Source: Dehalococcoidia bacterium
GTDB taxonomy: Bacteria; Chloroflexota; Dehalococcoidia; UBA2247; RBG-13-53-26
Assembly: GCA_030372995.1 (NCBI GenBank)
Contig: JAUCPZ010000346.1
Span: 1-37,497, forward strand
Length of the DNA stretch: 37,497 nt
Direction of reading: 5' to 3'
This document shows positions 24,871 to 33,778 of the stretch, in pieces; the first letter of the stretch is position 1; each line of letters begins with the position of its first letter. The notes under the pieces were generated by a model. It made no database searches, was not told the DNA's origin, and worked only from the letters and a program-made list of their open reading frames with translations. The position numbers and the translations under genes are program-made.

Positions 24871-26256
24871 TCAGTGACTGCCTAACGGATCAGTGGGGCA
24901 GGCGGCGCCGTAGCGCTTCAATGCCTCGTAGATGGCGTCGGTGCCGAACCGTATGGCGCCGACAGGCACCCGTTCATCAGGGCCATGACCGAGTTCCCAC
25001 GCTCGCAGGTGGCGTGGGAGCGGTATTGGTGTAAATCCATAGGTCTGGATGCCCAGCCGGCGGAAGAAGCGGGCGTCGGAGACGCCGCTGAACAAGAGCG
25101 GAAACACTGTGCCTTCAGCATCAGCCTGGCGCAGGATGCCGGCGAGGGTATCGAACCATCCCATGTCCGGTTCCGCGGGGCCGGGGTCGTACCGGATCAC
25201 CTCGAGCATTACGTCGTGGCCGATGACATGGCGCAGTTCGGCGGTGAACTGCTCTGGGCTGCATCCAGGCAGGAGCCTCCCATCCAGCTCAATGGTGATC
25301 TCGCTCGGGATCACATTGAACTTGTCGCTGGCATGCACCACCGTCGCTGCCACCGTGTTGCGGAAAAGAGGGTCCAGCGCTGTTCTTCCGGGCCCGAACA
25401 GCGCCAGTATCCTGTCCGTCATCAGCGGGTTGAGGGTCTGCCGCAAGACGAGGTTGGCCGGGAACGGCAGCGCCTTGGATGCCCCCTCGACCGTCAGACG
25501 GGTAGCGGGGGTGATGCGCACCGGCAGGCGGCGTCGGTCCAGCCTTTGGATGAGCCGCGCCAGCCTGGCCATCGCGCCCCCTCGGACCGGCATGGAGCCA
25601 TGTCCCCCTGCGCCGCACACTGTGGCCCTCATGGTGCAGAGTTGTTTCTCAGTCACCATGATGGGGTAGAGCTTTCTCTTCCCAATGTAGATAGCGAAAC
25701 CACCGCCTTCGCTGATAGCATAGCGGATATTTCGAAAGTGCTCCGGATGGTTCTCGACAAGGTATTTTGAGCCGAGGTCGCTGCCCGTCTCTTCGTCGCA
25801 CAGGATGGCGAGCACCACGTCGCCCGCCGGCACGAAGCTCTCCGCCTTGGCGCGCAGAAGAGCAGCCAGCATCATAGCCACACCACCCTTCATATCCAAG
25901 GTTCCCCGCCCCCAAATGTAGCCGTCCGCCACTTTGCCCTCGAACGGAGGGTGCGTCCATTTCTGGTTGGCCGTTGTCACCACATCGACGTGACCGTGCA
26001 GCAGGAGCGGCGGGGCGGCGCCGCGGCCGGGAAGGCGGGTGATCAGATTGGGCCGATCCGGCTGCCGGCCCAGGAGAACCGCCTGGAATCCAGCGCCAGC
26101 CAGCAGTTGCTCTATGTAGCGCACGCACTCCGCCTCGTTGCCCGGCGGGTTGGTGGTATCGAAATGGATGAGATCCTGAAGCAGTCGCTCCGGATCGCGG
26201 TAGGCAGCGGTTTCACCCGCGGCCGCATGAGCTGGCATATCGGATCGTTGGTTCAT
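24871..26256 (-). CDS. M20-family metallopeptidase / deacylase
   Basis: 461 residues from ATG 26254-26256 (MNQRSDMPAHAAAG), preceded by AGGAAG almost adjacent; the frame is open to 26463, but the extra 69 codons are not family-like. Zinc ligands are visible: HGHVDVV (H, first Asp), GRGTLDMKGG (bridging Asp), CDEETGSD (catalytic Glu pair) and ELGHGPDE near the C-terminus. The family includes ArgE, DapE, carboxypeptidases and aminoacylases; substrate is unknown. The dimerisation domain (about 180-300) is present. Upstream a bidirectional region carries a palindrome and a plus-strand promoter-like pair. Confidence 0.92.
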   Translation of the reverse strand: MNQRSDMPAHAAAGETAAYRDPERLLQDLIHFDTTNPPGNEAECVRYIEQLLAGAGFQAVLLGRQPDRPNLITRLPGRGAAPPLLLHGHVDVVTTANQKWTHPPFEGKVADGYIWGRGTLDMKGGVAMMLAALLRAKAESFVPAGDVVLAILCDEETGSDLGSKYLVENHPEHFRNIRYAISEGGGFAIYIGKRKLYPIMVTEKQLCTMRATVCGAGGHGSMPVRGGAMARLARLIQRLDRRRLPVRITPATRLTVEGASKALPFPANLVLRQTLNPLMTDRILALFGPGRTALDPLFRNTVAATVVHASDKFNVIPSEITIELDGRLLPGCSPEQFTAELRHVIGHDVMLEVIRYDPGPAEPDMGWFDTLAGILRQADAEGTVFPLLFSGVSDARFFRRLGIQTYGFTPIPLPRHLRAWELGHGPDERVPVGAIRFGTDAIYEALKRYGAACPTDPLGSH

Positions 26257-26817
26257 CTTCCTAGACCTGCAGGCTGGTGGGATGCCTCGGTTGGCCAGGT
26301 GGCACCTTCGTACGCGTATCGTCTGGGATGATAGCAGGCAGGCGCAAGAGGCTGTCAAGTTGCCTGGCCCTCCGGAGGCTGTAAACGAGGTCACGTTTTT
26401 GACGAACATATTGACAGTCCCTCGCGCCCGAAGGTGTAAAATATGGTTGTCCCTGAGGGACATGGCCGTACTGGCACACTGATGGCGATATCTACAACGG
26501 GGCTGGGGGTGGTAGGAGTGGCAATCCTCTAGGTTCTGTCTGCCCGCGTATCCCTTCTTGACGTAGAGCTCACGCCGTCAAAGGGCAGACTGTCTCTTCC
26601 AGACGATTCCTGCAGTCTCCGTCCTTTGACCGAGTAGACGGCAAAATGGGCAGGTCAGGCGGGTCCGGCCGGGCGGGAGGACGAGGCTTGTCCGCATCCG
26701 CGTGATCCAGGGAGGTCGGTGAGGAGGTGAGGCCTACAGGAGCGAGAGGACCTGATCTGGACGGGACACGCACGCGGTTCGAGAGCCTCCAGACGGAGAG
26801 GCACGGAGAGAAGACGC
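26257..26817. other. Intergenic region with promoter-like pair and palindrome
   Basis: About 560 bp. TTGACA at 26411-26416 and TAAAAT at 26437-26442 (20-bp spacer, longer than ideal) point rightward. The 13-bp palindrome GTCCCTGAGGGAC at 26449-26461 could be an operator, and a half site GTCCCT recurs at 26417-26422. From there to the small gene at 26818 I see only GC-rich sequence with no convincing gene. Confidence 0.45.
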
Positions 26818-27009
26818 ATGAGCAGCGCATTGAGAACAGAGTTCGAAGCCTACAGCAGCATCCTGAACAACCTCAGGAATCTGGCTCAGGAGTTGAGGAC
26901 GAAGGATCCCGGTGAGTTCCAGGTGACTGAGACCATCAGAACCCATCTCCTCCAGATGCTGGATTCGATGATGAGCGGTCAGGATGAGATGCAGTCCGGT
27001 TGGGCGTGA
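26818..27009 (+). CDS. Small protein of unknown function (63 aa)
   Basis: MSSALRTEFEAYSSILNNLR then a Glu/Leu-rich helix and a Met-rich end (MLDSMMSGQDEMQSGWA). Predicted all-helical and soluble; composition looks like a real protein. GGAGAGAAG lies 4-12 nt before the ATG. No family recognised. It may be transcribed from the 26411-26442 promoter with a long leader. Confidence 0.5.
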   Translation: MSSALRTEFEAYSSILNNLRNLAQELRTKDPGEFQVTETIRTHLLQMLDSMMSGQDEMQSGWA

Positions 27010-27206
27010 GCACAGGCCCCGGTATGTTCGAGCGCCGCCGGTGAACTGGCGGACGATGACCGCCTGCTACCGCCAGCGCGGCCGTTACCGCCGCTGGCCT
27101 CCATAGTCTGGCAGCGCACCTCCCCCTGATCGCGCATGTCGAATGGCCCCCCAATAGGGACCAAGGTCTCAAGAATGGCCCTGCCCCCTCTGTCACAATC
27201 AGGTGC

Positions 27207-27440
27207 ATGAAGTCTTCCCGCGCGGTTAAGCTGATTGCAGAGTTCCTTGGCTTCCTCTTTGTCTCCATCGGTGCCACCCTGCTCTGCGTCGGCGTCCTTC
27301 TGGTCCTGTCGGGTCTCGGCCCGGGCGACATCGACACGGCATCGGCGGTCAAGTGGCTGGACCTCGTACTGGGCTGCGGAATCTCAGGGTGTGCGATGGT
27401 CACCGGTGGCATCTACCTGATGCGCCGGTTCAAAGGATAG
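27207..27440 (+). CDS. Small two-helix membrane protein (77 aa)
   Basis: Two hydrophobic segments (about 9-37 and 51-72) separated by a short GPGDIDTASAVKW loop, with a basic end RRFKG. Starts at ATG 27207 after a weak CAGGTG. No family recognised. Its distribution of hydrophobic residues makes a coding origin likely, but the function is unknown. Confidence 0.55.
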   Translation: MKSSRAVKLIAEFLGFLFVSIGATLLCVGVLLVLSGLGPGDIDTASAVKWLDLVLGCGISGCAMVTGGIYLMRRFKG

Positions 27441-27593
27441 GCGGTTCTGAGGCACTTCGTCCTTTCCGTGCTGCCTCTGTTGACGGCCGTTGGTCTCAGT
27501 GTATGATAGGCAACGGCGGCTCGCCGCATAACGCCAGGCGAGTGAGGGCGATGTCCGCAGCTGTGCACATGAAGTTTCATCTGGAGGCTCAAC

Positions 27594-28382
27594 ATGATAC
27601 TCGACAGGTTCTCTCTGGCGGGCAAAGTGGCACTGGTGACAGGATGCGGAAGGGGAATAGGAAAGGGGATCGCTCTTGGTTTCGCGGAGGCGGGCGCCGA
27701 CCTGATCTGCGTGGACATGACGGCCGGCCACGTTGAGGCCACCGTAGCCGCGGTGCAAGCTCTGGGTAGGCGGGCGCTGGGTCTCGGATGCGACGTGCGG
27801 GAGGGCGAGCAGGTGGAAAGGATGGTCAGCCAAGCCAGGCAGGAGTTCGGCCGCATTGATATTCTCGTCAACAACGTCGGCGGCACCGTATTCAAACCCG
27901 CCCTGAAGACAAGCCAGCTTGCCTGGGAAGCTGTCCTGAGGCAGAACCTGACGGCTACCTTCCTCTGCAGCAAGGCGGTGGCCCCGGTGATGCTGGAACA
28001 GAAGTCCGGAGCAATCGTCAACATATCCACTCGCGATTCCAAGATCCCCTGTCCGGGGATGCTCGGCTACGGCGCGGCGAAAGCAGGGGTGAACTCCCTG
28101 ACCCTGACGCTGGCCTGGGAGCTGGCCCCTTACATCAGGGTGAACGCCATCTTGCCGGGCGCGGTCTGGACGGAAGGCAGTGGTCCGGTGCTCGGTGCTG
28201 TCAAAGAGAGGATCGAGGCTGCTACCCCGCTGAAGCGGCTGGGCAAGCCGGAGGACATTGCCCTGGCGGCCATATACCTGGCGTCTTCGGCATCGGACTG
28301 GGTCACAGGGAGGCTTTTCGAAATCGACGGCGGAATTGAGTTCACCCCGATCGTCGCTGCTGACATGGGGGGCGGGAACTAG
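27594..28382 (+). CDS. Short-chain dehydrogenase/reductase (classical SDR)
   Basis: 262 residues. NAD(P) motif TGCGRGIG (16-23), CVDM at the end of beta-2, NNVGG in place of NNAG, then NISTRDS and YGAAK (the catalytic Y-x3-K). The position 13 before Tyr is Thr rather than Ser, which is tolerated in some SDRs. The end VTGRLFEIDGGIEF is the classical C-terminus. Likely an oxidoreductase of a hydroxy or keto acid/acyl substrate, not identifiable further. GGAGG lies 8 nt before the ATG. An SRPBCC protein follows on the same strand. Confidence 0.92.
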   Translation: MILDRFSLAGKVALVTGCGRGIGKGIALGFAEAGADLICVDMTAGHVEATVAAVQALGRRALGLGCDVREGEQVERMVSQARQEFGRIDILVNNVGGTVFKPALKTSQLAWEAVLRQNLTATFLCSKAVAPVMLEQKSGAIVNISTRDSKIPCPGMLGYGAAKAGVNSLTLTLAWELAPYIRVNAILPGAVWTEGSGPVLGAVKERIEAATPLKRLGKPEDIALAAIYLASSASDWVTGRLFEIDGGIEFTPIVAADMGGGN

Positions 28383-28462
28383 GTTGTATCTCTCGAGAAG
28401 ACCCTGTAGAATCGCACCGCAAGTCAGGGGGGATGTGGCAGCGAATATGAATGAGGTGAGGT

Positions 28463-28951
28463 ATGCCGAAGGTTGAACTCCAGAAGGTTTTCCACGTACC
28501 GCTGGAAAAGGCCCTTGAGTATTTCGGGAATCGCGAAGTCTACAGCAGTGCCCACGCGCGCAGTGACACAACCTCTACCGTTTTGAGCCAGAAGGATAAC
28601 GAATTCGTGGTCGAGGTCAAGCAGACAGTCGGGTCGCAGACCATCCGCTATACCATCAGGACGGTCTATCGCCTGCCGCAAAGCATCGAGACAGAGACAC
28701 TGGACGGCATAGCCAAGGGCTCCCGTCAGAAGGTGACCCTCAAGTCTGTCCCCCAAGGGACCGAGGTCACGTACGTCACCGACTTCAAGATGCACCTGGG
28801 TGGTGCGGTGGGTAAGGCGTTCGGCCTGGTGAGCGGCAAGATGATGAAGAAGATGACCAAAGAGACGATGGAAGAGATGGCTGAAGTGGACCGTAAGCAC
28901 CTGGAGGGAGACACTCAGCCGCAGCCCCCCCGCTCCACAGCAGAGCGCTAG
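28463..28951 (+). CDS. SRPBCC-like protein (DUF2505-like)
   Basis: 162 residues beginning MPKVELQKVFHVPLEKALEY, then beta strands with EVKQTVGSQTIRYTIR and TEVTYVTDFKMHLGG and a long amphipathic C-terminal helix ending in a Pro/Gln-rich tail. The order fits a START/SRPBCC ligand-binding fold; the DUF2505 link is tentative. A GAGGTGAGG site precedes the ATG. Its stop codon overlaps the stop codon of the opposing acyl-CoA synthetase gene by 3 bases. Confidence 0.75.
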   Translation: MPKVELQKVFHVPLEKALEYFGNREVYSSAHARSDTTSTVLSQKDNEFVVEVKQTVGSQTIRYTIRTVYRLPQSIETETLDGIAKGSRQKVTLKSVPQGTEVTYVTDFKMHLGGAVGKAFGLVSGKMMKKMTKETMEEMAEVDRKHLEGDTQPQPPRSTAER

Positions 28952-30378
28952 CCCGCTTTGCTTCCGGCGAGGTACCTCAGGTACCGATCTATGGCCTTGG
29001 CCGCACTGGGTATAGAGTAGTACACCGGCAGGCCCGCCTCGTAGAACCTTCTGGTCTGCTTGTCAGCCAGTTTCCAGCCGTCCAGGTTGGCCTCGTAGTG
29101 CAAGACTATGGCCATGGGCTTCCCTGGGGCTTTATGTATCTTAATGATGGTTTCAGCTTCTGCATCGAGAAGCATGCCCCCCACAGCCGCGGATATCATT
29201 TGCCCCCTCACGGGAGTGTGAAAGACCAGGAGGTCGATCCCGTCGAAAGTGTGAAGCTGGGCCAGCGCATTCATGAACGGTTCTTGACCAAATCCCAGAA
29301 AGGGGATGTCCACCGGATTGGCCAGAATAGTCCCGGCGACGTTGCCGAGGGCTGTTTTCCAGGCCTGCCTGATTTGCTCGGGCAGGCTGGGCAGGACGAA
29401 CCCCTGGTCATCCCAGTCATCAGTGCCCAGAACCCCTGCCCCGCCCCCGACCCCTACCATGGCCAGCCTCTTTCCTCCCAGCGGAGGCATGTACGACAGA
29501 GTCACCAGCATGTCTGCCAGTTCGTCCAGCGTGTCTACGCTGATGGCCCCGGCCTGGCGCACGGCGTCTTTCCAGACCTGGTGAGGGGTAGCCAGGGCGG
29601 CACTGTGGGAAGCAGCCACTTCGGAGCCGGCCCGGGTGCGGCCGCTCTTCAGAACGACCACTGGCTTCGATTCTGCCACGTTACGGAGCGTGCGGTAGAA
29701 ACGCCGTCCATCCTTGACACCCTCGATGTAGGCGGCGATCATTTCTGTTTCTTGATCCTGCCCAAAGTAGCTCAACAGGTCGGTCTCGTCGATGTCAGCA
29801 GCGTTGCCGTAGGAGATCACCTTGCTGAAGCGGATGCCCCTGGCGCCCGCCGCCCGCACCAGGTACAGCGTGTTGCCGCCGCTCTGGCTTAGGAATGCCA
29901 CGCCGCCGCTCTCCTTGGGAAAATCCGGGGCTGGGGAGAAGCAGGCCTTCGGCGAGTGTATGCCGATGCAGTTGGGGCCGATGACCCGCACGCCCGTGTC
30001 TTCGGCCAGCCTCTTGACTTCCCGTTCCAGCTCTCTGCCCTCCTGGGTGCCGAACTCAGAGAAGCCTGAGGTGAACGAGCAGATGGCCTTCACGCCTTTG
30101 GCGGCGCAATCCTTGATCAGTTGCGGCACCAACGGGGCCTGGATGCACGAGATCACGTAATCCACAGTTCCGGGAATGTCCTTCATATGGGGATAGATCT
30201 TGATGCCGAATGCTTCGCCACCCTTGGGGTTGACCAGGTAGATGGGGCCTTTGAAACCGTATTCGATGATGTGGTTCAGGAAAAGGCGCCCGGTATTGAA
30301 TTCATCATCCTTGGCCACACCGACAATGGCCACCGACTTGAGGTTGAAAACGGCATCAAGGGCCTGATTCTTGTCCAT
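28948..30378 (-). CDS. NDP-forming acyl-CoA synthetase, alpha-type (copy B)
   Basis: 476 residues with the CoA-binding domain (SVAIVGVAKDDEFN), VIGPNCIGIHSP, FLSQSGGNTLY and the two succinyl-CoA-ligase-like domains. The active-site stretch is AASHSAALATP (His258), so the phospho-acceptor His is kept but the usual HTGSLAG/HTGALAG loop is altered. Most distal of three tandem copies. No strong ribosome site precedes ATG 30376-30378. No ATP-grasp partner is nearby, so whether it forms acyl-CoA by itself is unclear. Confidence 0.9.
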   Translation of the reverse strand: MDKNQALDAVFNLKSVAIVGVAKDDEFNTGRLFLNHIIEYGFKGPIYLVNPKGGEAFGIKIYPHMKDIPGTVDYVISCIQAPLVPQLIKDCAAKGVKAICSFTSGFSEFGTQEGRELEREVKRLAEDTGVRVIGPNCIGIHSPKACFSPAPDFPKESGGVAFLSQSGGNTLYLVRAAGARGIRFSKVISYGNAADIDETDLLSYFGQDQETEMIAAYIEGVKDGRRFYRTLRNVAESKPVVVLKSGRTRAGSEVAASHSAALATPHQVWKDAVRQAGAISVDTLDELADMLVTLSYMPPLGGKRLAMVGVGGGAGVLGTDDWDDQGFVLPSLPEQIRQAWKTALGNVAGTILANPVDIPFLGFGQEPFMNALAQLHTFDGIDLLVFHTPVRGQMISAAVGGMLLDAEAETIIKIHKAPGKPMAIVLHYEANLDGWKLADKQTRRFYEAGLPVYYSIPSAAKAIDRYLRYLAGSKAG

Positions 30379-30633
30379 AATCTAGACGGGGACGCCTGCG
30401 GCTACATAGACATGATAGCGCTTTGGGGAGAAGCGGGCAAAGATGCCTTGGGGGTGCAGTCCTGATAGCACCTGGCCCTCCCTCGGGACATGATCTACCC
30501 TGGAAGATGTGCGCCCAGACCCATGGCAGCGTTCCGCTGCACCGTCACGGTATTGGCGTGTGCTGCGACCTAGCCCTCGCTCAGGTCAACGAGAGAGACG
30601 CAGGGGGTAGAGGCCCATCTGGAACCCACGTGT
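30379..30633. repeat. Intergenic with degenerate composite-repeat pieces
   Basis: Contains GGCCCTCCCTCGGGA (30474-30488) and TAGCCCTCGCTCAGGT (near 30571), which match the first hairpin of the 401-1145 array, without the second hairpin. No gene seen. Confidence 0.5.
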
Positions 30634-32070
30634 CTACGCGCACTTGACTGGCTTCTTCAGCCCCTCATGATAAGCGATGTACCGGTCGATGGCCCTCGCG
30701 GCGCTGCCCATCGAGTGATAGACCGGCATGCCGGCGTCGCTGCAGCCGCGCTGCAGCTCCAGCGCCCTGAGCCAGTCCCAGTTGGTGATGAGGAACTGGA
30801 GCACCAAGGCCAGCGGCTTGTCAGTCTCCCGGTGGATGCGGTGCACGAAGTCGCGGAACTGGGCCGTCTCCTGGTCGAACGCCGAAGAGGTGAACCAAGC
30901 CGCCTGCCCAAAACCGGCGTGGATCAGGCCGAAGTCAAACCAGTCGCCTTTCTTGTACGTCATCAGCCTCTTGACGACGTCGTAGAAGCCTTCGCTGTAG
31001 CCGACCATCGAGAGGTCGATGGGGTTCTTGAAGATCATGCCCGCCGTGTTGCCGAACCTGCCCATCAGCTCCTTGACCAGCCCTTCCGGCAGCCGGGGCA
31101 CCTTGAACCCGCAAAGAGTCAACTCATCGGTGGCCAAGACGCTGGCCCCGCCGCCCGCGCCGAACACCCCCACGTTACGGCCTTTCGGCAGAGGCATTAG
31201 AGCAAATGTTACCAGCAGGTCCACCATCTCCTCCAGGCTGCAGACGCGGATGGCTCCCGTCTGGCGCATCAGGCTGTCCCAGATCTCTGCCGACCCGGCG
31301 AGAGAGCCAGTGTGCGAGGCGGCGATCTCGCCGCCGGCCTTGGTGTACCCGCCCTTTAGGATGAGGACTGGCTTCCGGGCCGAGACGTCCGCCAGCACGC
31401 GGTGAAAGCGGTCGCCGGCCCTGACGCCTTCGATGTATGCGGCGATGATCTCAGTCTCGGCGTCCTGGCCAAAGTATTCCAGGAGTTCCGTCTCGTTGAT
31501 GTCAGCGGCGTTGCCGTAGGACACGGCCTTGCTGAACCGGACGCCCCGCTGGCTGGAGGCGCGCAGCAGGTATGAGGTGTTGCCGCCGCTCTGGCCCATG
31601 AGGGCGACCTTCCCCACGCGCCGCGGGAAGTCCGAGGCAAACGTGAGCCCGATCTTCGGCGAGTACACGCCAAGACAGTTCGGGCCGACGATGCGGATGT
31701 TGGCAGCCTTGGCCAGGCGCACGATCTCCCTTTCCAAACGCCGGCCCTCTTCGGTGCCGATCTCGGAGAAGCCGGAGGTGTACATGGATATGGTTCTGAC
31801 GCCCTTGGTGGCGCAGTCTTTGATGAGTTGCGGCACGGCGGGAGCCGGTATGCAGCAGATTACGAAATCGACCGGCCCGGGTATGTCCCTGATGCTCTTG
31901 TAGGCCACCAAACCGGACACCTCCGTGCCCTTGGGATTGACAGCGTAAATGGTGCCCATGAAGCCGGCGGTGCGGATGCTGTCCAGGAACCACTGCCCCG
32001 ACTTGCCGGGCGAGGCCCCGGCGATGGCGATGGAGGTTGGGTAGAATACCGCATCAAGTGACTTCTTCAT
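30634..32070 (-). CDS. NDP-forming acyl-CoA synthetase, alpha-type (copy C)
   Basis: 478 residues. CoA-binding domain with SIAIAGASPGKSG, VNPKGTEVSG, VGPNCLGVYSP, LMGQSGGNTSY and the phospho-His loop AASHTGSLAGS (His253). Very similar throughout to copy D (32320-33768): shared stretches include CCIPAPAVPQLI and GFSEIGT. ATG 32068-32070 follows GAGGTG. Both belong to the expanded alpha-only family of acyl-CoA synthetases. The substrate acid cannot be told. Confidence 0.92.
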   Translation of the reverse strand: MKKSLDAVFYPTSIAIAGASPGKSGQWFLDSIRTAGFMGTIYAVNPKGTEVSGLVAYKSIRDIPGPVDFVICCIPAPAVPQLIKDCATKGVRTISMYTSGFSEIGTEEGRRLEREIVRLAKAANIRIVGPNCLGVYSPKIGLTFASDFPRRVGKVALMGQSGGNTSYLLRASSQRGVRFSKAVSYGNAADINETELLEYFGQDAETEIIAAYIEGVRAGDRFHRVLADVSARKPVLILKGGYTKAGGEIAASHTGSLAGSAEIWDSLMRQTGAIRVCSLEEMVDLLVTFALMPLPKGRNVGVFGAGGGASVLATDELTLCGFKVPRLPEGLVKELMGRFGNTAGMIFKNPIDLSMVGYSEGFYDVVKRLMTYKKGDWFDFGLIHAGFGQAAWFTSSAFDQETAQFRDFVHRIHRETDKPLALVLQFLITNWDWLRALELQRGCSDAGMPVYHSMGSAARAIDRYIAYHEGLKKPVKCA

Positions 32071-32319
32071 TTCAGCACCTCAAGACGCAATTGCGCCAAC
32101 CGTGCGCTTCTATATCATCGCTGAGAAGCACGGGGGGCTGTCAACCCCCTATGCCCCCCACTTCTCCTGAGGCGAATCTTCGATCTTGGGGAAGATCAAC
32201 TCACGCCGAGGGCCGGAGGCCCTTTGCCCGCCCCGTGGTCGAATACGTTTGCCCGCATCGGCATGCGCCCAAGCGTGGAGGGGTAGAGCACAGCGGAACC
32301 GGTCCGTTCGGGGCGGGAT
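32071..32319. repeat. Intergenic with hairpins of the dispersed family
   Basis: AGGGCC-GGA-GGCCCT at 32209-32223 is a member of the second-hairpin class seen at 1079. GGGGG-CTGTCAA-CCCCC lies near 32132-32148. No gene is seen. These separate copies C and D, which otherwise look like a tandem pair. Confidence 0.5.
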
Positions 32320-33768
32320 TCATTGCCCCGCGTACTCCCCCGCCGTCTGGCGCTTCTCATAGTACCGCAGGACCCGGTCGATAGCCTTGGCCGCGCTGAC
32401 CATTGAGTGGTAGACGGGAACCCCAGCCGCGGCGCAACTCTGCTGGATATCATCCACGCCCTTCTGCCAGTCCCAGCCCGTGATGAGATACTGTATGACC
32501 AGCGCCAGCGGCCGGTTGATGTCGGCCTTCAGCTTCACGACAGCGTCTTTGAAGACACTGATCTGGGCATCAAAGAGGTCGGTGGAGAACCAGGCGGCCT
32601 GTCCGAAACCGATATGGATGACGGACAGATCGATGAAGTCTCTGTAGGTCAGCAGCCTTCTGATCAGGGAATAGAAGCGTTCGCTGTAGGCGAAGCCGGA
32701 CAGGTCGATGGGATTGCTCAGGATCAGGCCGGCCTCAGTGGGGACCGATGTCCGGAGTTCCTCCTTGATCACCTTGGGCAGCGGGGGCAGCACGAATCCG
32801 TGTTTCGACCAGTCATCGGCACCCAGGACGGTGGCCCCGCCGCCTCCTCCGAAGATGCCCACCCGGCGGCCCTGTGGAGTAGGGAGCAGGTACAACGTGA
32901 CCATCACGTCGACCAACTCCTCGAGGCTGTACACGCGGATCGCGCCGGCCTGCTGCAGCAGCTCGTCCCAGACTTCATCGGAGCCGGCCAGCGATCCGGT
33001 ATGCGAGGCGGCTGCTTTCGCTCCGGCCTGCGTGTAGCCGGCCTTTAGTATGACGACCGGCTTGGTCTTGGTCAGTTCGGTCAGCGCCCGGTAGAAGCGC
33101 GGGCCGTTGCGGACCCCCTCGATGTAGATGGCCACTATCTTGGTCTCATCATCCTGAATGAGGTACTCCAGCAGCTCACACTCGTTGATGTCACAGGCGT
33201 TCCCGTAGGAGATGACCTTGCTGAAGCGGACGCCCCGGTAGCCGGCTGCCCGCGTCGTGTAAACCGAGTTACCGCCACTCTGGCAAAGGAAGGCCACGGT
33301 GCCCGCCTGCTTGGGAAAGTCGGTGGTGTAGGAAAAGCCCACCCCCGGTGCGTAGACGCCCAGGCAGTTGGGGCCGATGACCCTGACTCCCGTCTCGCGG
33401 GAGGCCTGGGCCACCTCTTTCTCCAGGCGCTTGCCCTCATCGGTCCCAATCTCCGAGAAGCCGGCGGTGAACACCGACACCACCTTGACGCCCTTGGCTC
33501 CGCAATCGCGGATGAGCTGGGGCACGGCCGGGGCGGGGATGCAGCAGACAACGTAATCTACAGACTCCGGCAGATCTTTGATGCTCTTGTACGCCTTCAT
33601 CCCGGATACTTCCTGCCCTTTGGAGTTGATAGCGAATATCTTGCCCTTGTACCCGGAAGCCAGGAAGCTGTCCAGAAAGAGCTGGCCCTGCTTGCCGGGA
33701 GAGGCTCCGGCGACAGCTACGGATTTCGGATTGAACACGGCATCCAAAGAGGTTCGAGGTCTCTTCAT
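32320..33768 (-). CDS. NDP-forming acyl-CoA synthetase, alpha-type (copy D)
   Basis: 482 residues. CoA-binding domain (SVAVAGASPGKQG), VIGPNCLGVYAP, FLCQSGGNSVY and AAASHTGSLAGS (His256). It begins 10 bp after the nuoF stop; GAGGAG overlaps that stop codon and lies 7 nt before the ATG, so translation is probably coupled. This makes it the first alpha gene of a transcript that starts with the DUF3786-like gene and nuoE. The end ERVLRYYEKR-type helix is like copy C. It needs a beta ATP-grasp subunit for ATP formation if it follows the archaeal ACD mechanism. Confidence 0.92.
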   Translation of the reverse strand: MKRPRTSLDAVFNPKSVAVAGASPGKQGQLFLDSFLASGYKGKIFAINSKGQEVSGMKAYKSIKDLPESVDYVVCCIPAPAVPQLIRDCGAKGVKVVSVFTAGFSEIGTDEGKRLEKEVAQASRETGVRVIGPNCLGVYAPGVGFSYTTDFPKQAGTVAFLCQSGGNSVYTTRAAGYRGVRFSKVISYGNACDINECELLEYLIQDDETKIVAIYIEGVRNGPRFYRALTELTKTKPVVILKAGYTQAGAKAAASHTGSLAGSDEVWDELLQQAGAIRVYSLEELVDVMVTLYLLPTPQGRRVGIFGGGGGATVLGADDWSKHGFVLPPLPKVIKEELRTSVPTEAGLILSNPIDLSGFAYSERFYSLIRRLLTYRDFIDLSVIHIGFGQAAWFSTDLFDAQISVFKDAVVKLKADINRPLALVIQYLITGWDWQKGVDDIQQSCAAAGVPVYHSMVSAAKAIDRVLRYYEKRQTAGEYAGQ

Positions 33769-33778
33769 GGTGGTCTCC

